A stretch of DNA of 64,000 nt from Oscheius onirici (GCA_932521025.1 OW051472.1:9734001-9798000); one strand, 5' to 3'. Positions 43,797 through 54,199 are shown, numbered from the stretch's first letter. Numbers and translations: made by a program. Notes: generated by a model not told the origin, from the sequence alone.

Positions 43797-44170
43797 TATT
43801 TACAAAAAAGCTACCGAGTTTTAAGCACGACTGCTTTGGGTCGCTCACTAGTTCTGATTTTTACTGTTTAGTCTAATCTCTTAGTTTCCAAGGAGACGGC
43901 AGAGCATAATACACACGATAGCGCGAATTTCTATTCGTGCGCTATGAGGGCTGTGTAATAAGTGAGCGACCAAAATCACTTGTGATCAAAACTCTGTAAC
44001 TTTTTGTAAACATAAGCTAGCTAGCTGCGTTCCTGTCACAAAAGTGCCTGAATCTTCAACACCAACTGTGGTTTGCTTGATTGAACGACTATTTTCCATA
44101 TTGCATCAGATTAAAAGAAGATTACAGGGCGAGTTACTAGCGCTTCCATACACCCTTTACATTTGAAGAG

Positions 44171-45249
44171 ATGTACTATGACAAGTACGGGTTTGATCTC
44201 TTCGACCAAATGAAGCACCTTTTTGTGAGAGTGAACCTCTCTCTTGCAAACGGTCAAAAACTGAGCTGGAGACGCTGGATGACCAATGCTGAATTTGTTA
44301 TTTTCAACAGAGATGCAGACGATTGGGAACTAATGAAACTGCTAGGATCTTAATCAAGTTTCTTACCTTTCCTATATTTTCAGATGCCTCGGCTATTGTG
44401 TTAATAAGGGAATGAACCAAATAGCGGCAAATTTCTGGGACTCTGCTGAGCGTATAACAGGCATTCAACATGAACTTGGAAAAGTTATCAAGGTGTGCTC
44501 AGTTTTGGAAACATTGCCATCTTACAGTGTATTCTTTTCTATTTACTTTTTCCTTTCAGCTGCGGACATCTGGTAACTGGATTTACAAGGCTACAGAATT
44601 GGGGGGGGGGAACGTTTCAGACAAACACAAATGTGTCTACAATTTGAGAAAGCTTTCCTAATTGGACCATCGGAAATAGGAAAATAACCTTCGTTCCCGA
44701 TCCCGAGAAAAACTATCTAACAGTAATTGTATACCAGGAATCAAGCAACTTTACAGCTTGGGTAGGCATACGACAATCGTCTGACATGTTTCCTCACCAA
44801 CGGAAATATTCGAGTTAACCATTTGACTATTCGTCCTACACATGCGATCCTGACCAGCCCCTCGTACTCGATGCATTTTGCAATTTCCTTCTTTCTGCTG
44901 GGAATATTGCTTAATTTCTCTTTTGCTATAAAGTGTTCACAAGAAGCGATGCTCGATCCATTTTATCAATAAATATTTTTCTATTTTCCAAGTGCAATTT
45001 TCCGTAACAAGCAAAGTCCTAAGGCTAGAGATTGCCTTTCGACACAGCGGGATTGTGGCTCTACCAGCGATGCTCATCTCTATTGGGATTCCATCAAGTC
45101 TACCCGAACAAGAAGACAACCCCAATCAAGATGCTATCTTCACAGGATGTCACTTGCTGAATGAGAATAAGCTGGACAGTGACCTGAGAGCGGCGAGGAT
45201 TCCAAGAAACTACCGTTTCTACATGATAGCCCTCGATTCCGTTAAATAA
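44171..45249 (+). pseudogene. Possible multi-exon gene or pseudogene, unknown family
   Basis: Several stretches look coding and have splice signals: 44171-44350 (opens MYYDKYGFDLFDQ), 44384-44492 (acceptor TATTTTCAG; contains FWDSAERITG), 44560 to a run of ten G at 44601-44610 (NWIYKATELG), about 44671-44761 (DPEKNYLTVIVYQ, then GTAGGC donor) and 44990-45249 (ends YMIALDSVK and a stop). Exons two and three join in phase 0. The frame changes across the G run, and the first and last joins are not in phase, so the locus is either decayed, mis-sequenced at the homopolymer, or mis-parsed by me. I recognise no family. Confidence 0.35.
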
Positions 45250-45572
45250 ATTGTGAATTGTAACTTCTGGGGATACGGTAGTTTCTGGCCCTCATTACTG
45301 GTCTGATAACTGGTTTGTTCATACTTCAGATGTGCTGTTGTAAGCCTTCTGTGAAATGTTGAATCGGCCACTCCAGGTTCGTGTTTTGATACTTCCCAAG
45401 AGGCAAATAATTTTATCAGCATGTTTTCATTTGCATGGCACTGAAATACCTACTTTTACGTTTCTAAATTTTTGTGTTTTCACATAACTTTTCTCCAAAC
45501 AATTTAGTGTTTCATAGAAATTCAAGAGAATCTTTGCAAAATTGTGTTCCAACAGTAACTTTTTCTAGAAAA

Positions 45573-45770
45573 TCAATTAGGTAAGCCTACTTCTTCAATA
45601 ACTTCCGAGTTTAGGTTCTTCCTGGAAAATGTTTCTTCTAATTCTATTCGTCCAATTTCCCGAACTGTTGGCCGGAGACTGGGGCTACGGTCCACACAAT
45701 GGTCCAGAAACTTGGTCAGGACAGTGTCAGACTGGACAGTTTCAGGTAGAAGATAGACTCTCCGATACAA
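45573..45770 (-). pseudogene. C-terminal protein-kinase-domain fragment
   Basis: About 65 residues include FLDHCVDRSPSLRPTVREI, which matches kinase subdomain XI (the invariant Arg in a C-x6-R-P-T context). A stop lies just upstream in frame and no other kinase exon was found, so this is probably an orphan terminal exon or relic. Confidence 0.5.
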
Positions 45771-45885
45771 GACTTTTTAGAGCCCAATAGACTTTCGGTT
45801 CTCGGACCTGAAAAATGTGGCGTTTCCTCCAATCCATTTCGTAAACTACAATCATTCGGGAAAAATGGAAATCGTCAATAATGGA

Positions 45886-46290
45886 CTCGCATGCGATCAC
45901 GAGCGCGAGCATGATCGCGAGCAGCGATCAGGCGTGACCACTAAAGACAATCTAACAGCAAACTATCATTTTATTGACATTTTTGCAGTGTGAGGTACCT
46001 AAAATCCGGCAACTAAGAAAAGCGTCGTTGAAAACGAAAATAGATCAAGAAAAGTAAAGGTAACAGAAGAAAAAATTGAAATGGACCAAGCAAAACCCAC
46101 AAAGTATAAAGTATTCAGGGCCTATCTGTTCGCACCGTGATCGCGCCTCCAAATCTGCTCGCAGCGCGATCGCGAGCATTTTAAGATTTTCTGGTCGCAT
46201 GCGAGCGCGAGCGATCGCACCTCCAGCAGATCGCAGTGCGAGCGCTCGCGATCGCGCAAAACGAGCAGCGAGCGCTCGCGATCGCCCATC
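45886..46290. repeat. Two blocks rich in GATCGC/GCGATC words
   Basis: 45886-45940 and 46126-46290 are filled with GCGATCGCGAGC-type degenerate, self-complementary words flanking an AT-rich centre, resembling the layout of the GTTCG and GAGTC elements. Clear 8-bp flanks were not found. Confidence 0.55.
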
Positions 46291-46369
46291 CAGGTCCAGA
46301 CCTTTTCCCGGAGATAACTGTTTGAAATTGAGTTGACCTAACAAGTCAAAATATGTATTGAACTTCATT

Positions 46370-46455
46370 TTGAACTTGTATTCGAAGGTATTGTAGGGGG
46401 TTAAATTTTGAGGCAAAAAATGCTTCTTTACAACTAAATTTAAAGCAGTTGGAAC
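46370..46455 (-). repeat. Partial copy of the TTAAAGCGAG-family interior
   Basis: The minus strand contains AAATTTAGTTGTAAAGAAGC and TTTTTTGCCTCA words almost identical to 15135-15172 within the element at 14822-15265. Confidence 0.55.
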
Positions 46456-46553
46456 GCTTTTTACGACACTCGTTTTAAAAACATTTTCCAGATTCTTCTG
46501 CCTCCATCCTACACTTTCTTCTCCAGTCATTGCTTCCAAAGTAAACTGCATCT

Positions 46554-46802
46554 TTCTACCGCTACCATGGCAGCTTGACCACTCCGCCCAGTTGCGCCGA
46601 AACCGTTGTCTGAACGCTTCTCTCTGATCCGATCACTATAAACCAAAAACAGGTTCTTATTTTAATATTCTACAGTAACCATATTTTTCAGCCGACTACT
46701 CTCCGAAGCCTTCTAGCCAAAGATCTCAAACCACTCGTAGACAATTTCAGACCTACTCAACCACTAAATGGACGAAAAGTTTTCTTCAGAAGGGTAGTCT
46801 AG
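46554..46802 (+). pseudogene. Carbonic anhydrase pseudogene, C-terminal part
   Basis: 46554-46610 encodes FYRYHGSLTTPPSC followed by A-E-T-V-V and then TGA (46611-46613) exactly where the intact gene at 35.4-37.5 kb has its conserved Trp226. Reading through, TLL and DPIT match the same region. A TTTTTCAG acceptor (46691) then leads to a second exon with LAKDLKPL and RPTQPLNGRK, corresponding to the last exon of the intact gene but ending in TAG without the hydrophobic anchor. Everything upstream, including the zinc histidines, is missing and replaced by repeat DNA. It lies on the opposite strand to the intact gene, 9 kb away. Confidence 0.85.
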
Positions 46803-46836
46803 AACAAAATTTCATTTTTGAATAAAGACCCGTAGA

Positions 46837-49800
46837 CTAATCAAGCTCCACAATTTCATCATCATCGTCTTGAATCACCCGTTTTGCTTTTTTCTTCAGT
46901 GGCGATAAATCTGCACTTGTTGAAGACGGCATATTAATTCCTTGTGAACAGTTCATTCTCCATTTTGAGCCAACTTGGATGTAACTGAAAGGGACTATAT
47001 TTTTGAACAAAATAAACTGAAAACCTGATTATGCTGTAGGGAGTGAAGTGGAAGTCTTCAGAGAGATAGTTTTGTAAGAGAAGATAGCAGATGACTTCTT
47101 CTACAATCTCCTTCTTCGAAGAGGTCTTTCGAGCTAGCAGTTCTGCCAGTTTCGCTCCCGTAATTCGGCCAGAGCCTTCTTTGCTACTTGACGCTTGCTG
47201 AAAGTAGGTTGTATCCGGAGGGATCCGGAGGTCATTTGAGACAGAGATAAAGTTGTTTTATGATCAGACTGATACCGGTGGACCAAACTTATAGCAACTC
47301 AGAAAAGCGTTCGTGGAAGAATGAGCACTAGACGACTCTGGATGTCGGGCGCCGAAAGGCCAGTTCATCGCAACTAGGCAGTAAACTGAAAATCGATTGA
47401 TAGCTTGACAATTCAACAAATTCATAAGTTAGAAATGGTTTTCGGTACAAAACAAGTTAAATAATCGGTCGAAATCACACACAGGGCATCTGGAAGAACA
47501 AAAACACCTAGAAGTTTGAGTTTGAGTAGTAAGCGCGCGGTTGCTATAATTTTGGCCACCCTGTACAGTGCAGCCAGTAGCTTCTTCCACACCCGTTACA
47601 GTACTGTTTGTTTTTTCTTTTGCTTCAAAGAAAACCTCATCTTCAGATTTTACATGGGCTCCACTTTCGTTATTGTGATCACCACCCAGCCATATACGGC
47701 TTCGCGACTTTGCGGCACCAGCCTGGGGTCTTATACATTCAAAATAATCCGTGTTTTGATTAAATTAGCAGTCTGTTTGTTTACATTGTTTGCTTACTGT
47801 ATTCCGTCTGGTGAGGTTGTTTAATCATTGAGAGTATGGCTCTATTTTGAGCTACATACTTCAAGGCTAGTTAGAAGAACAGAGTTTGGTCTTTTCGCCA
47901 TTTCAACAAAGAAAAATCTCACCTCTTTGATAATTTCTTCCGCAGCTACCATATAGTTTCTGATGTCCTTGTTTCCAGTAAGTTCTGTCCCAGAAGAACA
48001 AACATCACAAGCTCCTTGACACCAACTTGGTTCCCAGTCTTCTTCAAAATGTTCAGCTAGTCGAACCCGTCTGCAGAGAGACTTCTACAAACTTTTCGTG
48101 ACAAAAAATTTCACAATAATTCACATCGGAAGCGAACCTGACCATTTCGTACAGATTCGCCAGTCCGGTCTTTTCCGTACAGACCATGGTGCTTTGGCGG
48201 AAGATGTCAGCGAAACGAAAGTAGAGAATACAAGTCGAAGGCTGACCATCTCTCCCCGCTCTCCCGCTTTCCTGATAGTAATTTTCGACTGATTTGGGAA
48301 CAGCATGGTGAATCACAAACCGGACGTCCGGCTTGTCGATGCCCATACCTGAATTACAAACAATGAAATTGACAGCCAGCTTATTCCAAAGTTTGATTTT
48401 TTTTTCGTGTCTCGGAATATTATTGCAATTTTGTGACTTGTCAAAAAACATGTCATCTAAAGATTGACTTGTTATGTTTACACAGTGTAGAAACTTAATA
48501 GTTTGCCCTTCAATTATGCACCTAGATAGTTGACTACCTTCTTCTCTACTCTTCAGGTCAGATTGCCCTCCCTTTCCAGCTGCTCCAATTTCAAAACCTA
48601 CCAAAAGCTACTGTCGCCACGATCACTTGCACCGTTCCACATAGCCATCTTTCATGCACCAATGAACGACGATCTACTTCCAAGTAGGCATGATAGAAGG
48701 CTGCTTTGATGGCAGAGTCCCGAAGCTGTTTTGCTACCTCCTCACAGTCTTTCCGGCTGAAACAGTAGACGATTCCGCTCTGGTTCGGGAACCTGGAATT
48801 TTTATTTTTCTGAATGATTTTTCCCTCACCTCGACTTTATAACACTGGCAATGTCTTTGGCCGCATCGGAAGATGGCTTCATTCTGACCTCGTACTTTAG
48901 ATTGGGTCTGTTAAAGCCTGCTCTGAAGACGATTGCTCCTAAAAAAAATTCTTTCAAATTACAAAATGTTTGACACACCTGGTATTTCGAGCATTTCCTT
49001 GACATCGTCCAGTACTCTTCCAGTAGCTGTTGCTGTTAATCCCAGTAGTGGAACCCCTTTGAACTGTCTCTTCAGAACGTTGAGAAAGTTATAGTCGGTA
49101 CGAAAGTCGTGTCCCCATTGAGAACAGCAGTGGACCTCATCGATTGCTATCAATTTGAGAAAACTGACGCTGAGGGACTTTTCCAACTTGTTCATCATCC
49201 TTTTGCTTTTGGCCAGTTTTTCGGGCGTCACGTACAGAAGACGGAAAGATGAGGATTTGTTGGTAATAGCCTCTTCGATTCGTTTGGCCTGAAAAATCTA
49301 TATCTCTTTTCCTCTGTTTCTGTCTGACCTCTTCTTTCGGAGTATTTGAATTCAGAGTCGCTGCCTCAATTCCCAGCTTTCTCAGTTGCGTCAACTGATC
49401 TTCCACCAGCGAGATTAAAGGACTGACCACCAGAGTTAGTCCTTTAGACAAGACTGCTGGTAGTTGATAGCAAAGACTTTTTCCTCCTCCGGTACTCATA
49501 ATAACAACGGCATCTTCTCCACTCATAACAGCATTGATAGCAGCTCTTTGAAGGGGCCGGAAAGTTTCAAGTTTAAAAGTCTAAAAGAAATATTCAATAT
49601 GAATAAGCTCTCACTTTTTTAAGGATCTCTTTGGCTTCATTTGACCAGGAATAGTTTTCATTGTCCCATTGATCTTCAGCACTGATTCCATTGGAAACTT
49701 GGCTCTCTAGTTGTAGCTCGATCTAAGAAATACATGAAAAGAAAATTATATTTTTCACCTGTTGCCTCTTCGTCAAAAGTTCATTCTTTCTCTTCTTCAG

Positions 49801-49887
49801 CTTCCGAATCTCCTCATCCAGGCCTTTGACCTCCGTATCAATGTCCAAAAGCTCCGAGGAGAGCTTTGACCTCAAGAAGGAGGTCAT
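46837..49887 (-). CDS. RECQL: RecQ1-type DNA helicase
   Basis: Ten exons (49759-49887, 49615-49722, 49329-49580, 48979-49288, 48830-48938, 48602-48792, 48115-48348, 47933-about 48072, 47025-47197, 46837-46984) give about 597 residues. The enzyme unwinds DNA 3' to 5' with ATP. The N-terminal coiled coil (8-43) and the [15 protein letters not shown] segment are as in RECQL. Walker A is STGGGKS (Lys113), the DEVH box is 213-216, then TATAT, and motif VI is [10 protein letters not shown]. The RQC zinc cysteines lie in CRR...WCQGACDVC, and a winged-helix region ends DFHFTPYS. A basic KKKAKR near the end is a likely nuclear signal. The junction between the exons at 48115 and 48072 has no clean in-phase GT-AG solution. 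The ATG is 4 nt after a TTACTTCAG acceptor. It sits 105 bp downstream of a COMMD gene. Confidence 0.92.
47198..47932. other. Large RECQL intron with a mariner-type end
   Basis: No coding match to the helicase was found here. GCTATAATTTTGGCCACCCTGTA (47543 onward, quoted in part) resembles a mariner terminal repeat, suggesting a transposon remnant in the intron. Confidence 0.4.
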
Positions 49888-49992
49888 TGAACTGAAGTAA
49901 TATATAAACGTCGACAAAAGCGGGAAAAGGAAGAGGCAAAGCCACTCCTAGGAAAACAAAAAGCTTTGATAAAAAAATTTATTCTATACTTT
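49888..49992 (-). promoter_or_regulatory. 105-bp intercistronic region of a probable operon
   Basis: Between the COMMD stop (49993) and the RECQL start (49887) lie a minus-strand AATAAA (49978-49983), a T-rich stretch and two candidate acceptors, TTTTCCTAG near 49950 and TTACTTCAG ending 4 nt before the ATG. This matches the layout of nematode operons, where the downstream gene receives a spliced leader. Confidence 0.6.
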
Positions 49993-51448
49993 TCATATCC
50001 TTGTCGTCTTGGCTTTCTGTACGGCATGAACAGCCTTCTGCAGTTCAGCTTCCAGCTTGATTAGCATGTCAGGAGTGAGATTCAGAGTCTGTTTTCCAGT
50101 CTGAGTTTCCAGATCACAGACAAAAGTTACAGCGGAATCGAGACTCGTTGAAGTGCGTTGAGCTATCTGAAAATTGAAGTGTATATTTATTTATATGCAT
50201 GAACATAGGCTATGTGTTCGAGTAGGGAAAGGGAGACAACATTGAAACATGGTAACAATAAAGTAGAGTAGGGTTGAATTGAATGGGCAGAATAAAACTT
50301 ATTAAAAGAATAAAAGCAGTTAGATGATATACACAATGATGGGAGAAAAGGACTCCTTGGCATTTTCACCTAATTAACGATAAAATAGCTCTGTTTGTTT
50401 TTGAAATCACGTTTATGGACCTCGTTAAGACCTGGTATCTGGATCCCACTCTGTGTGCGAAACAAAATTGTCCTGGGTTTGGATAGGAATAATTTTGTTT
50501 TGGGGCCTCGTGTCCGAGACTGGGAAAACTTAAAGAATTGAAGTTTTAAAAACGCGCGACTCCGAGAATAAATTTTTTTAATCATCTGGATGTCGGACTT
50601 GACAAAGTGTCAAGATGAAGAATTTCGTTTCGAGCAGAAAAACGGGAAATGTTTAGATAAGAATATTTCCCCTGCCGAAGAAACAATTTTTGTGTGAAGT
50701 CGTTTTGGCCACTCTGGAGAATTTTATAGATTTGGGGATCTCCATTGAGGATAGTCTGACCAAACTCGAAAATAGGTCTGACAGAGGTTTTGTAGATTTT
50801 AGTCCAAATATGAACGTCTTTTGTTAAGTTTACTGAAAAGTGCAAAAAGTTTTATGTACAATGGAGAGAGGTTTAAAAACTGTTCAAAAAGAGAAAATGA
50901 TATGAGACTCACATCAATGTCCAGCCTCCAATTGGATCCATTGTAAGTTCCCTTTGTCTGCTGGTCGAGTATTTCTCTCTTCAGAACTTCCACCTCCGGA
51001 AGCTCGGAAATCTCCTGAACTAGTTCCAAAAGGAAATTTCTCTTTTCCTCAACTATTCTTGAACACAACATGGCATTTTCTACTGCCGAAGGGCCCTGAA
51101 CACTTTGATTTCAGGGCAAAAAAATATCCTGACCTTATTTTTGAGGTGCAATCGATTAATGGCTAGCCGTTGAACTGAAATCAGGCTCTCCCGCAACAAG
51201 ATTTTAGAAATTTCTAGATGTTTTTCTGGACAGAACGGTTAAATTAAAACTTTCGTAAGATTAACCAGAAATTGAAGCGATTTTACTCTCGGAAAGAGAG
51301 CCGGTAGCAAAACGATGACAACATTCCTTGAAGATTTCTAGACGTTCTTCTGAGAAAATAAGAACTTTTAAAACAGAAAAAATATCTCACCATCAGTGGA
51401 ATTGAGCCATTGCAGAGAGTTGAAAAAAGCTTGGAGCAAATCGCTCAT
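49993..51448 (-). CDS. COMM-domain (COMMD) protein
   Basis: Four exons (51391-51448, 51134-51174, 50913-51095, 49993-50166) join in phase to 151 residues. The N-terminal part is helical, and the last 63 residues form a COMM domain: NWRLDI, then a strand pair around VTFVCDLET, then LNLTPDMLIKLEAELQ. COMMD proteins assemble into the Commander/CCC complex with CCDC22 and CCDC93 on endosomes and also modulate NF-kB and cullin ligases (family knowledge). The paralogue type (1-10) cannot be fixed from this sequence. Intron 3 (50167-50912) holds a LINE fragment on the same strand. As the upstream gene of the RECQL pair it probably supplies the promoter for both. Confidence 0.8.
50370..50845 (-). mobile_element. 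3' remnant of a non-LTR retrotransposon in a COMMD intron
   Basis: Two frames in series encode a reverse-transcriptase C-terminal region: IYKTSVRPIFEFGQTI with later ILQSGQNDFTQKLFLRQG and, after a frame change, RTRGPKTKLFLSKPRT. These match the usual 'YVRPILEY ... QRKFTKRL ... RTRRSK' tail of LINE elements. Truncated and frameshifted. Confidence 0.7.
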
Positions 51449-51598
51449 TTTAGTGTGTTTGAAAGACCTGAGTGAGCCGAAGAGTACGCGGTTTTTGGAC
51501 GACGGGTCGTGACGAGACTCTACCAGTTTTCCCAAACAAATATCAGTGAAAGTATATTCGAGAATCGTACGAGCAAGGTTAACAACGTATAACTTGTT

Positions 51599-52257
51599 GT
51601 TAAAGCGAGTGTCCGGACCCAAAAATGGCCTCGTATGTTTGATATGGATCTTGTAGAGAAAAATGAGCTGTTTACGAATCTATGTAGTTACTAGTTTTTG
51701 TTCAGTAATCGCCGAGATACAGGCGCTCGAAGTGCTTAGTCCCAGTACAAATCACTAATCTTTGCAATAGCAACTATGGCAAAGATTACCTCTCAATTTT
51801 GACAAGACTTAACAAGTCAAAAGCAACTTCAGACTACTGACGAATTTAGTTTCCTTTTAAAAACGGGGAGAGCATGTTGCTTCGTTTCGTCATTTGCAGA
51901 ATTGGGTTGAATTTTAGTTTGACTGTAGCATCTCAATGAACTGTTAAATTGTGTTTATGAATAGCAGTACATTTGGCATGATTTTTGTTTTTCAATGCAG
52001 CGAAGAAGTCCTTTTTACGGGGAAACTATCGATATACTGGTGATGAAAGTGGTTAGTGTTACACTAGACTATCGTTTTAGCCATTTTCGGAATAAAGAAA
52101 TCAAAGAGACAATAATCCCCGTTCCAAAAACACACAACCTCGCAGCTCGAAACTATTTCTACCGATGAATTAATGCGGTAAAATCCTGTCATAACTTGTC
52201 AAATCATCTAGAAGATAGCCCTCGGAACAAGGAAAACGTCCGGATACTCGCTTTAAA
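51599..52257. mobile_element. About 660-bp inverted-repeat element, family TTAAAGCGAG
   Basis: Ends TTAAAGCGAGTGTCCGGAC / GTCCGGATACTCGCTTTAA match those of the 14822-15265 element, and the interior shares GAGATACAGGCGCTC and ACAAGTCAAA words. It lies between the COMMD gene and the cysteine-rich gene. Confidence 0.78.
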
Positions 52258-52421
52258 GAATCTTCAGATGAGTGTATTGTTCTTCGACTTCATTGAACGC
52301 ACGAGCAAACAAGCACAGAAAACTGGTTCTGTCTCCGAATATCGACTGAGACTAGCATAATATCGCCTAACGTAATGTAGATATGGAAATACCTCTCGCA
52401 AGTGGAACTAGTAGCACATAT

Positions 52422-52851
52422 TCAGAGATTTCTATATTTATTCGGATCACAGATACAGGTGGCAGGGCAGTGGCACTGTCCGTCCTCTCCGACTCCGCAG
52501 TAGTCTCCAGCAGCGTAACAACTAAAAGTTAATCTTACAACTTGCAAAAACTTAGTCTCACTTGGCATTGAACTGAGCACAGACGCAGAAGCCGGGAACA
52601 TTCTTGGCCAGTCCCTCGCAGACCGAAGGGCAGGACTCGACAGACTCCACGTAGACCACGTCCTTTTCGAGTTCCGGCGGCAGTTGGGTAGCTAGAGCGC
52701 GGCCCGAATTTTCTGCTTCATACGGGAGAACATCTTCTACTGGAAGAGGAGACGAGTAGCTGCTAACGACGAGACTTGGGCGGCTGACTGATTTTGAGGA
52801 GCCAGCCATATTTTGAAGACTAGCAGCAGTCACACATGCATTCTTTAGCAT
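52422..52851 (-). CDS. Small cysteine-rich protein, unknown function
   Basis: Exons 52562-52851 and 52422-52521 join in phase (donor A|GTGAGA, acceptor TTTTAG), giving 129 residues from the first ATG or 115 from the in-frame ATG at 52809. The C-terminal 60 residues carry ten cysteines in the pattern C-x3-C-x10-C-x-C-x6-C-x5-C-x7-C-x-C-x3-C-x-C, compatible with a disulphide-rich secreted domain. I see no convincing signal peptide, so a leader exon may be missing. The N-terminal half is Ser/Pro/Glu-rich. The only AATAAA nearby lies inside the coding sequence, about 12 nt before the stop. The gene is divergent from the one starting at 53096. Confidence 0.7.
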
Positions 52852-53095
52852 TCTTCAATTTCCGTCGGAATCATTCGCATTTTTCCAGCAAAATTTCGTT
52901 GAAAAACAAAACTTTCATCTAATTTGCACAAATCCCTTGCAATTAAAAGTAACTTGCACAATAAAAAGTTTCTTGAAAAAAGCTTCAAACTTTTCCAAAA
53001 AAACTTTTCGAACAAATCAATTAAATTGAAAGGCAATTTCAAGCCAAAAAAAACTGACAAGTCAGAACGTCCAGAGTGACGTCCCCAGTCAGTTG
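52852..53095. promoter_or_regulatory. Divergent intergenic/promoter region
   Basis: About 245 bp of AT-rich sequence between two genes transcribed apart; it must contain both promoters. No specific site is identified. Confidence 0.4.
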
Positions 53096-54051
53096 ATGGC
53101 GTTCTTCCCCCTGCGATCGCCGGTTCCAGCCAAGGAGCAAAAAGAGATGGGAACCATCACTTCTGCAAGCGAAGAGTAAGTTAGTTGGTCTACCAAGCAA
53201 AAACCTATTCAGATTGTCCCGCGTGACCTGGCTCCAGCTGGTCATTTTCATCGAATTTCTCGCCTCCGTCACAATCTGCATCTTCACGATGATTGGCGTC
53301 TCCATCGGCTGGTCGGTCTCCTGCGTCTTTCTACTCTCTCTTCTACAATTCGGAATCACCGTCCCCGGATGCATTTTCAGCACCCAGCGAGTCGGCTTCT
53401 TTCTTGTCGTCTACATTGCTCTTCAGACAACTACCGGACTGTGTGAGATCATTTGGCTCGTCGTGAACCTCGTCAAGGTATGTCTTCAAAATTTCCTCAA
53501 CTTTCCCTGTTCAGAGTGGTCCCTGGTACCATGCCGTGGGTCTCGGCGTCCTCATCATCCTCCAGTTCGTCTCCATCCTTGTGGCTCTCTTCTGCCGCGA
53601 CAGGGTCGTCGTCCGCCGACACAAGAAGGATCTGGAGACGCATCTGTCTCACGGCTCTCCGACTTTGACTACGAGAGATGTGGAGATGGGAGCCCAGGAG
53701 GCCAGGACCGACGAGAAGAGCAACCGTCGTCCTCCTGTCGAGAAGACGAAAAAGAAGAGACGGATGAAGAAGAAGAGCAGCAGGAAAAGTTCCGTCTCGG
53801 AAGAGGGCAGCTTCCGCGGTCGACTCAGGACGCGGTCGACTCAGCCCACGAACACGAAGACGACTCCGACGGGAAAGGCTGTACCGACGATGCACAGTGG
53901 ACAGCAAAAGATGGACCAGATCAAGAAGATGATCGCCGATATGAATGAGAAGAGTCAGCGCAAGAGGCAGAGCGCCGAGGGAACCAGGAGCAAGGAACTG
54001 GACATGGAGAACAGGAAGACGGCTTCTCGATCTGAGCGCGAGAATCAGTAA
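53096..54051 (+). CDS. Four-pass membrane protein with a long basic tail
   Basis: Three exons (53096-53175, 53213-53477, 53515-54051) join in phase across two 37-nt introns, giving 293 residues. Four hydrophobic segments at about 33-57, 59-81, 87-113 and 121-142 form a tetraspan topology with a short N-terminus. The remaining 150 residues are hydrophilic and Lys/Arg/Ser/Thr-rich (KKKRRMKKKSSRKSS, a further RTRSTQPTNTKTT block) and are probably cytoplasmic and phosphorylated. There is no tetraspanin CCG motif and no claudin W-GLW-C-C signature, so the family is unknown to me; it resembles small nematode MARVEL-like or tetraspan proteins only in topology. AATAAA at 54101-54106. Confidence 0.88.
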
Positions 54052-54199
54052 GAAATCTACGATGTTTGTCAAATGTTTGTGATTGTTGCTCTATTTGTGC
54101 AATAAAACTTGTTCCCAGTAACTTTTGTCCCACTTTTTTATGGTTGAACAGAACCAATAGCCACTGGATCGACTGCGACTGTCCTCCGTTATGACCAGA

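Noticed and set aside
46076-46336. Arg/Ala/Ser-rich open frames on both strands
   Set aside because: Produced by the GATCGC word repeats, open in several frames and not protein-like.
53497-54072. 191-codon minus-strand open frame
   Set aside because: Antisense to the last exon of the four-pass membrane protein, with leucine/arginine/serine-biased shadow composition.
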